64,000 bases of DNA from G965215145 sp965215145 (lineage in GTDB: Bacteria > Bacteroidota > Rhodothermia > Rhodothermales > JANQRZ01): positions 558,001-622,000 of the forward strand of contig OZ244038.1 of assembly GCA_965215145.1 (NCBI GenBank). Direction: 5' to 3'. The first letter of the stretch is position 1, and each line of letters opens with the position of its first letter. This document shows positions 58,810 through 64,000 of this stretch, one piece after another. The notes beneath the pieces are model-generated. The model did not search any database. It saw nothing but the letters and a program-made list of their open reading frames with translations, and was not told where the DNA came from. The position numbers and the translations under genes are program-made.

Positions 58810-59004
58810 ATGCCGAAGATGAAGACCAACAGCGGAGCCAAGAAGCGGTTCGCCCGGACGGGCAGCGGCCGGCTCAAGCGAGAGAAGGCCTACGCCAGCC
58901 ACATCCTCACCAAGAAGTCGCCCAAGCGCAAGCGGAAGCTCCGCAAGGACACCCTCGTGCACTCCGCCGACGAGAAGCGGATGAAGCGCCTCATCGGCTC
59001 CTGA
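58810..59004 (+). CDS. rpmI: 50S ribosomal protein L35
   Basis: A 64-residue basic protein of the large subunit. MPKMKTNSGAKKRFARTGSGRLKRE and the AYASHILTKKSPKRKRKLRK core are diagnostic. ATG at 58810 gives exactly the family length. It is followed by rplT after 109 nt. infC, usually upstream, is absent here, and rng takes its place. Confidence 0.97.
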   Translation: MPKMKTNSGAKKRFARTGSGRLKREKAYASHILTKKSPKRKRKLRKDTLVHSADEKRMKRLIGS

Positions 59005-59113
59005 TTTTCCTTTTCGAATCGGGTACGGCGCCGGAACAGCCCCGCAGCGGTCTCCCAACCCCTGCCGCCTGACGGGCCTCGCGTCTCCTCCGATCCAACC
59101 CTGAGCACTCTAC

Positions 59114-59464
59114 ATGCCGCGCGCACGCAACACCGTGGCCTCCCGCCGTCGCCGTCGCAAGCTGCTGAAGCTGGCGAAGGGCTACTGGGGCCGCCGCAAA
59201 AACGTCTACACCGTCGCCAAGCACTCCGTTGAGAAGGGGCTCCAGTACGCCTACCGCGACCGGCGCCAGCGCAAGCGGCAGTTCCGCCGGCTCTGGATCG
59301 CGCGGATCAACGCCGGCGCCCGGCAGAACGGGACGACGTACTCCCGCCTCATCGCCGACCTCAACCGCGCGGACATCGGCCTGAACCGGAAGGTCCTCGC
59401 CGACCTCGCGATGCACGACGCCCCGGCCTTTACGAAGGTCGTCGAGCGCGCCCAGGCCGCCTGA
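59114..59464 (+). CDS. rplT: 50S ribosomal protein L20
   Basis: A 116-residue protein needed for early 50S assembly. MPRARNTVASRRRRRKLLKLAKGYWGRRKNVYTVAKHSVEKGLQYAYRDR is diagnostic. In other bacteria L20 represses its own rpmI-rplT mRNA. The hairpin ahead of rpmI could serve a similar purpose. A terminal-inverted-repeat element begins at its stop codon. Confidence 0.97.
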   Translation: MPRARNTVASRRRRRKLLKLAKGYWGRRKNVYTVAKHSVEKGLQYAYRDRRQRKRQFRRLWIARINAGARQNGTTYSRLIADLNRADIGLNRKVLADLAMHDAPAFTKVVERAQAA

Positions 59465-59625
59465 GGGCCCGTCCGGGAAGTCCATCTCGGCTTCGTCTGG
59501 CTACGCGAGTCCTGCGCCGCATTGCGCTGCATCGCCGATGCTACCGCATCGTCTGCTTCGCGCGCCTCGCTCAGTACCCGCTCGCTCAGACTCCGCTGGT
59601 CAAGCCAGCTTCTCAGACGGGCCCT
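59464..59625. mobile_element. 162-nt MITE-like element with terminal inverted repeats
   Basis: The ends are AGGGCCCGTCCGGGAAG (59464-59480) and, inverted, AGGGCCCGTCTGAGAAG (59609-59625): 15 of 17 positions match. No coding frame is inside. The interior has small palindromic words (GCATCGCCGATGC). It starts on the last base of the rplT stop. No clear target-site duplication was found, so transposition is inferred only from the ends. Confidence 0.5.
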
Positions 59626-59733
59626 AGCGCCTGCGCCCCTCGGCGACGCAGCATCCCGTCCCGCCCGGCCTGGCTCGGTCACGAGCCTTCGCCCGGCGGG
59701 ACGTTTCTATATCCCGCCCTCGCCCCCGGCCCC

Positions 59734-60789
59734 ATGCCCCCGACCGACGCCCCCTCGCTCCACGACGAGATCGAGCGGCTCCGCGCCGAGATCGACGCCG
59801 CCGACCTCCCCGACGCCGACGCCGTCGAGGCCTTCCGCGTCCGCACCCTCGGGCGCAAGAGCGGGCAACTGACCGCGCTGTTCGGGCGGATCCCGGAGGT
59901 CGAGACGCGCGAGCGGGGGGCGGTCGGGAAGGAGCTGAATGCGCTCAAGCAGGCGGCCGAGGCGCGGATCGAGGCCGCCCAGGCCGCCCTCGCTGGAGGC
60001 GCCGCCGCGGGCGCCACGGACCTCGACCTCACGCTGCCGGGGCGCGTCCCGCCGCCGGCCGAGCCGGGCTCGCTCCACCCCCTGACGCAGACGCTCCGCG
60101 AGATCGTGGACGTGTTCGCCCGGATGGGCTTCGCCGTGGCCGAGGGGCCGGAGATCGAGGACGACTGGCACAACTTCACCGCGCTCAACTTCCCCCCGGA
60201 GCACCCCGCGCGGGACATGCAGGACACGCTGTTCGTCGAGCCCCCCGGCTCGCCGTCCTCGCCGGACGGGCGCGGGGTCGTGATGCGGACGCACACGTCG
60301 CCGGTGCAGGTCCGCGTGCTGGAGCAGACGGCGCCGCCGGTGCGGGTGATCGTGCCCGGCCGGGTCTACCGCAACGAGGCCCTCTCGTACAAGAGCTACT
60401 GCCTGTTCCACCAGGTCGAGGGGCTCTACGTGGACGAGGGCGTCACCTTCGCCGACCAGAAGGAGCTGCTGCACGTCTTCGCCCGTGCCCTCTTCGGCGA
60501 GGACGTGCGGATGCGGTTCCGCCCGAGCTTCTTCCCCTTCACCGAGCCCTCGGCCGAAGTGGACATCTGGTGGGCCGGCGAGAGCCTCCCCGGTGGCGGG
60601 CGCTGGATGGAGATCCTCGGCTGCGGGATGGTGGACCCCGCCGTCCTCGAAAACTGCGGCGTGGACCCCGAGCGCTACACGGGCTACGCCTGGGGGATGG
60701 GCGTCGAGCGCATCGCCATGCTCCGCTACGGCGTTGGTGACATCCGGCTGTTCTACGAGAACGACGTCCGGTTCCTCCGGCAGTTTTGA
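59734..60789 (+). CDS. pheS: Phenylalanine-tRNA ligase alpha subunit
   Basis: A 351-residue class II synthetase subunit. N-terminal coiled coil (SLHDEIERLRAEIDAADLPDADAVEAFRVRTLGRKSG), then the catalytic domain: GPEIEDDWHNFTALNFPPEHPARDMQDTLF, motif 2 region VIVPGRVYRNEALSYKSYCLFHQVEGLYVDEG, FRPSFFPFTEPSAEVDIWW and motif 3 YAWGMGVERIAMLRYG. It pairs with PheT as an alpha2beta2 enzyme. pheT follows after 66 nt filled by a heptamer-repeat hairpin. Confidence 0.97.
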   Translation: MPPTDAPSLHDEIERLRAEIDAADLPDADAVEAFRVRTLGRKSGQLTALFGRIPEVETRERGAVGKELNALKQAAEARIEAAQAALAGGAAAGATDLDLTLPGRVPPPAEPGSLHPLTQTLREIVDVFARMGFAVAEGPEIEDDWHNFTALNFPPEHPARDMQDTLFVEPPGSPSSPDGRGVVMRTHTSPVQVRVLEQTAPPVRVIVPGRVYRNEALSYKSYCLFHQVEGLYVDEGVTFADQKELLHVFARALFGEDVRMRFRPSFFPFTEPSAEVDIWWAGESLPGGGRWMEILGCGMVDPAVLENCGVDPERYTGYAWGMGVERIAMLRYGVGDIRLFYENDVRFLRQF

Positions 60790-60855
60790 GTGATGGGTCT
60801 TGAGTTGTGAGTTCTGCGTGGCCCACTCACAACCCACGACCCACAACCCACAACT
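60787..60855. repeat. Heptanucleotide-repeat hairpin (TGAGTTG/ACCCACA) between pheS and pheT
   Basis: The left arm, from the pheS stop, has units TGAGTGA, TGGGTCT, TGAGTTG and TGAGTTC. The right arm has ACTCACA, ACCCACG, ACCCACA and ACCCACA. It is clearly related to the spacer between sdhD and sdhA and ends directly at the pheT ATG. Confidence 0.75.
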
Positions 60856-63414
60856 ATGAAAGTCTCCACCGACTGGCTCTCCGACTACGTCGCGCTCGAC
60901 GGCCTCAGCCCCGAGGCGCTGGCCGACCTGCTCACGATGGCCGGGCTCGAGGTCGAGTCCGTCGAGCGGCGGGGGCAGGGCTACGACGGCGTCGTCGTCG
61001 GGCACGTGCTCGCCACGCGGCCCCACCCCAACGCCGACCGCCTCACGCTCTGCGACGTGGACCTCGGCGCGGCCGGCGACGGGGAGCCGGTGCAGATCGT
61101 CTGCGGCGCGCCGAACGTGGCGGCCGGCCAGCGGGTGCCCGTCGCCACGGTGGGGACGACGCTGCTGGTGGCCTCGCGCGAGGACCCGGCCGTGCGCGAG
61201 CCGATCACGCTGAAGAAGGCGAAGATCCGGGGGGAGGTCTCGCGCGGGATGATCTGCGCCGAGGACGAACTCGGCCTCTCCGAGGACCACGCCGGCATCA
61301 TGGTGCTAGAGAAAGACGCCGAGGTCGGGCAGCCGTTCGCGGAGTACCTCGCCGCACGGGGGCGGCTTCGTCAGGACGCCACCCTCGACATCGCCATCAC
61401 CCCGAACCGCCCCGACGCCGTGAGCCACCTCGGCGTGGCGCGCGACGTGGCGGCGGTGACGGAGCGGGCGCTGACCCGGCCCGATGTGGCGGTGCCAGAG
61501 GTGGGGGGGGAAGCCGCCGAGCAGATCGCTGTCGAGATCGAGGCGCCGGAGGCGTGCCGCCGCTACGTCGGCCTCGTCGTGCGGGGGGTGACGGTGGGGG
61601 AGTCGCCGGACTGGCTGAGGCGGCGGCTGGAGGCCGTCGGCGCGCGGCCGATCAACAACGTCGTCGACGTCACGAACTACGTGATGCTCGAATGCGGCCA
61701 GCCGCTCCACGCCTTCGACCTCGACCTCCTCGCGGGCGGCGGCAACGCCGCGGCTAAGATCGTCGTCCGCCGGACCGCTGACGAGCACCCGTTCACCACG
61801 CTCGACGACCAGGAGCGGACGCTGCCCGTCGGGACGCTGATGATCTGCGACGCCGAGCTTGAGGTCGCCATCGCGGGGGTCGTGGGCGGGGCGAACTCCG
61901 AGGTGAACGGGGCGACGCGCAACGTGCTGATCGAGAGCGCCTACTTCGACCCGACCCTGATCCGCCAGACGGCGAAGGCGCTCGGCCTCCAGACCGACGC
62001 CTCATACCGGTTCGAGCGGGGCGTGGACCCGGAGGGGCAGCCGTGGGCTGCCGCCCGCGCCGCCGCCCTCGTCGCCGAGATCACCGGGGGGGAGGTCGTG
62101 GGCGGGATGGTGGACGCGCACCCGAGCCCCGTCGCGCGGCGGACGGTGCCGCTCCGCCGGAGCCGGCTGAACCGGCTCCTCGGCACCGACATCGGGGCGG
62201 AGGAGGAGCACCGGCTGCTGACGGCCATCGGGTTCGAGGTCGAGGAGGAGGGCGGCGTCGCCGACGCGCTGTTCGCCCGCGCCCGCCGCACCGCCGCGCC
62301 GAGCCCCGAGCAGGGCGACCTCGGCACGGTCTGGCGGGTGCCGAGCTTCCGCCCGGACGTCGAGCGCGAGGTGGACCTCATCGAGGAGGTCGCGCGGCTG
62401 CACGGCTACGACCGCATCCCCCGCCGCGCGCAGATGACCGTCCCGACCGTGCTCCGCCGCCCGACCCTCGCCCGGCGCCTGCGCGAGGAGGCCGCCGACC
62501 GGCTCGTCGGGCTCGGCTTCTGGGAGGCGTTCACGAACAGCCTCCTGCCGGCCGCCACCGCCGAGGCGTTCGCCGAGCCGGCGCTGACGGGCGCGAGCGC
62601 CGAGGCCGTCGTCACCGCCAACGCCATCAACCGCGACATGGCCGCGCTCCGGCCGAGCCTGATCCCCGGCCTCCTCGCCGTCGTTGCGCACAACCAGAAC
62701 CGCGAGGGCGGGCCGCTCCGGCTGTTCGAGGTGGGGCACGTGTTCGGGCGCGCGGGCGGCACCGACCACCCCGTCCCCGGCTACCGCGAGCGGGAGATGC
62801 TGGCGCTCGCGATCAGCGGCCCGGCCGTCGCGGGTGGCTGGGACGCCGAGCCCCGCGCCGCCGACTTCTTCGACCTCAAGGGGATCGTGCAGCTCCTCCT
62901 CGGCGCGCTCGGGCTGGGGGACGTGGACGAGACGGCCGAGCCTGCGCCGGACTCCCTCACCGCGTATCGCCTCGTCCTGGAGCACGGCCGAGAGCGGATC
63001 GGGATGGTGGCGCGCGTGAGCGACGCGGTGATGGAGGCGCAGGGCCTCCGCGACGAGACGTTCGTAGCCGAGCTGGATTGGGGCCGGATCGTGGCCGCCG
63101 TCGACCGGGAAAAGACGGGCTACGCGCCGATCTCCCGGTTCCCCGCCGTCGAGCGCGACCTCGCCGTGACGGTCCCGCAGGCGCAGCCCGTCGGCCCGAT
63201 GCTCGGGACGATCCGGGCGGCCGGCCGGCCCCTGCTCCAGCGCGCTCGCGTGTTCGACCTGTACGAGGGCGAGGGGGTGGGGGAGGGGCGGAAGAGCGTC
63301 GCCTTCGGCCTCCGGTTCGGGGCAGACCAGACGCTCACCGACAAGCGGGTGGACAAGGCCGTGCGTAAGGTCGTGCAGGCCCTCGAACGCGAGCACGGCG
63401 CGGCCCTCCGATAG
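60856..63414 (+). CDS. pheT: Phenylalanine-tRNA ligase beta subunit
   Basis: An 852-residue subunit. N-terminal tRNA-binding (EMAP/OB) domain (GHVLATRPHPNADRLTLCDVDLG), B3/B4 editing domain (INNVVDVTNYVMLECGQPLHAFDLD), B5 domain (VPLRRSRLNRLLGTDIGAEEEHRLLTAIGFEVEEE), the catalytic-like core (EVDLIEEVARLHGYDRIPRRAQMTVP) and the FDX anticodon-binding domain (YAPISRFPAVERDLAVTVP ... LTDKRVDKAVRKVVQALEREHGAALR). It is a little longer than the usual about 800. ATG at 60856 starts KVSTDWLSDYVAL, the family N-terminus. Confidence 0.97.
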   Translation: MKVSTDWLSDYVALDGLSPEALADLLTMAGLEVESVERRGQGYDGVVVGHVLATRPHPNADRLTLCDVDLGAAGDGEPVQIVCGAPNVAAGQRVPVATVGTTLLVASREDPAVREPITLKKAKIRGEVSRGMICAEDELGLSEDHAGIMVLEKDAEVGQPFAEYLAARGRLRQDATLDIAITPNRPDAVSHLGVARDVAAVTERALTRPDVAVPEVGGEAAEQIAVEIEAPEACRRYVGLVVRGVTVGESPDWLRRRLEAVGARPINNVVDVTNYVMLECGQPLHAFDLDLLAGGGNAAAKIVVRRTADEHPFTTLDDQERTLPVGTLMICDAELEVAIAGVVGGANSEVNGATRNVLIESAYFDPTLIRQTAKALGLQTDASYRFERGVDPEGQPWAAARAAALVAEITGGEVVGGMVDAHPSPVARRTVPLRRSRLNRLLGTDIGAEEEHRLLTAIGFEVEEEGGVADALFARARRTAAPSPEQGDLGTVWRVPSFRPDVEREVDLIEEVARLHGYDRIPRRAQMTVPTVLRRPTLARRLREEAADRLVGLGFWEAFTNSLLPAATAEAFAEPALTGASAEAVVTANAINRDMAALRPSLIPGLLAVVAHNQNREGGPLRLFEVGHVFGRAGGTDHPVPGYREREMLALAISGPAVAGGWDAEPRAADFFDLKGIVQLLLGALGLGDVDETAEPAPDSLTAYRLVLEHGRERIGMVARVSDAVMEAQGLRDETFVAELDWGRIVAAVDREKTGYAPISRFPAVERDLAVTVPQAQPVGPMLGTIRAAGRPLLQRARVFDLYEGEGVGEGRKSVAFGLRFGADQTLTDKRVDKAVRKVVQALEREHGAALR

Positions 63415-63422
63415 GCCCAACG

Positions 63423-63430
63423 TATATTTG
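63423..63430 (+). promoter_or_regulatory. -7 promoter box TATATTTG before the coiled-coil/zapA genes
   Basis: An exact TAnnTTTG match, identical to the tRNA-Glu box, 46 nt before the ATG at 63477. Confidence 0.6.
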
Positions 63431-63476
63431 CTGCGGCCGACACGGACGCCTCCGGCTCGCCCCGCTCTCCCCGCTG

Positions 63477-63839
63477 ATGGCCCTCTCACCGCCTTCGTTC
63501 TCCCCCTCCGACGCCGCCCCCTCCGAGACGCCGAAGGCGTCTGCGCTGGAGCGGCTGCGGGACCGGGTCGAGCGCGCCGCCGCCGAGATCGAGCGGCTGC
63601 GGGACGAGAACGCCGCCCTCGCCGAGCGCGTTCGCGCCCTCGTCGAGCATGACGCCCTCGCCGACGGCGAGGCGCCCGCCCTCCCCGACATCGGCAGCGG
63701 CGACGCCCTCCGCGAGCAGATCGAGGGCTTCATCGAGACCATCGACCGCGTGCTCGCAGAGCGGCGCGGTGAGACCCCCGCCGAGGACGATGCGCCGGCC
63801 GCCGACGAGGAGACGCCTGACCCGGAGGCCGCACCGTGA
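63477..63839 (+). CDS. Small coiled-coil protein upstream of zapA
   Basis: A 120-residue protein with a strong coiled coil (about 20-60: LERLRDRVERAAAEIERLRDENAALAERVRALVE), a second helix (LREQIEGFIETIDRVLAERRG) and an acidic tail. The layout is like ZapB-type septal proteins, and the gene is coupled to zapA by a GTGA overlap, so a division role is inferred. Sequence similarity to ZapB itself is not evident. Confidence 0.7.
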   Translation: MALSPPSFSPSDAAPSETPKASALERLRDRVERAAAEIERLRDENAALAERVRALVEHDALADGEAPALPDIGSGDALREQIEGFIETIDRVLAERRGETPAEDDAPAADEETPDPEAAP

Positions 63840-64000
63840 AGACGATCCGCGTCACCATCCTCGGTCGCCCCTACCCCCTCCGCGTCGAGCCCGCCGACGA
63901 GGAGGCCACCGAGCGGCTGGCCGCGTGGGTGGATAAGCGCATCCGCGCGATGGAGGCGAGCGCGCCCGGCCACCCCGCCCTCACCCACGCCGTCCTCGCC
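63836..64000 (+). CDS. zapA: Cell division protein ZapA, partial (cut by right edge)
   Basis: The GTG at 63836 overlaps the preceding stop (GTGA). The 55 codons present read VKTIRVTILGRPYPLRVEPADEEATERLAAWVDKRIRAME, matching the ZapA start: a beta hairpin then the first helix. ZapA bundles FtsZ filaments at midcell. The C-terminal coiled coil lies beyond the window. The tight coupling to the coiled-coil gene supports joint function. Confidence 0.85.
   Translation, partial: MKTIRVTILGRPYPLRVEPADEEATERLAAWVDKRIRAMEASAPGHPALTHAVLA

Noticed and set aside
55791..58877. A 1028-codon minus-strand frame opposite the RNase E/G gene
   Set aside because: Shadow frame. It mirrors the repetitive insertion and has no recognisable motif.

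Overview
The window is a high-GC stretch of a Bacteroidota/Rhodothermota-type chromosome, most like the marine Rhodothermales (Rubricoccaceae/Salinibacteraceae kin). This is inferred from: several exported proteins ending in a Por/T9SS-type C-terminal sorting domain (YPNPF... VYDVLGREV... GVYLVRL); TonB receptors with carboxypeptidase-regulatory N-termini; Bacteroidota-only families (LptE-family lipoprotein, DUF4286, DUF2480, BrnA with a YVDW motif); and promoter-like TAnnTTTG / TAnnTTCG boxes before genes and both tRNAs in place of a sigma70 -10.

Layout. 1-7.9 kb (minus): a TPR protein running off the left edge, a processive GT2 glycosyltransferase, then lptE, a sigma54-type activator, DUF4286, an ankyrin protein and miaB, an expanded form of the conserved miaB-activator-lptE group. 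8.1-14.5 kb: three exported T9SS-tagged enzymes (an endonuclease I/lamin-tail protein and two tandem paralogous reprolysin-like metalloproteases) sharing a beta-sandwich module, with tRNA-Ala(CGC) between them. 14.7-24.3 kb: aconitase, an OmpA/DUF4398 envelope pair, an esterase, a LexA-like repressor that has lost its peptidase residues, RecO, a helix-hairpin-helix protein, an SDR reductase, DUF2480 and a cysteine desulfurase. 24.4-37.1 kb: a FecA-like receptor behind a palindromic operator, a T9SS-tagged PhoX-like protein, GNAT, tRNA-Glu(CTC), NadE, a BtuB-like and a third TonB receptor, and a TPR protein. 37.3-39.3 kb: LytS/LytTR two-component pair.

39.2-43.5 kb is the clearest accessory region. 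A core of a truncated dGTPase (HD hydrolase) running into a 5'-truncated polyA-polymerase-type nucleotidyltransferase is flanked on each side by a toxin-antitoxin pair (BrnTA left, MazEF-like right). Each TA pair is bracketed by a direct repeat of the 3' end of the neighbouring resident gene (LytTR regulator on the left, DUF4185/DUF5005-like lipoprotein on the right).

43.4-64 kb is housekeeping: the DUF4185-like lipoprotein, an uncharacterised acidic-linker protein, an acyl-CoA carboxylase beta subunit, an MltD-like transglycosylase, the succinate dehydrogenase operon sdhCDAB, citrate synthase, an RNase E/G with a very large RG/acidic insertion, rpmI, rplT, pheS, pheT, a coiled-coil protein and zapA cut by the right edge. 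With aconitase, the window holds three TCA-cycle steps.

Two families of intergenic repeat stand out: 28-bp perfect palindromes with constant arms and a changing but always self-complementary core, and spacers built of degenerate 7-nt units, most folding into long hairpins between co-directional genes. No transposase, integrase, rRNA or CRISPR array was seen.
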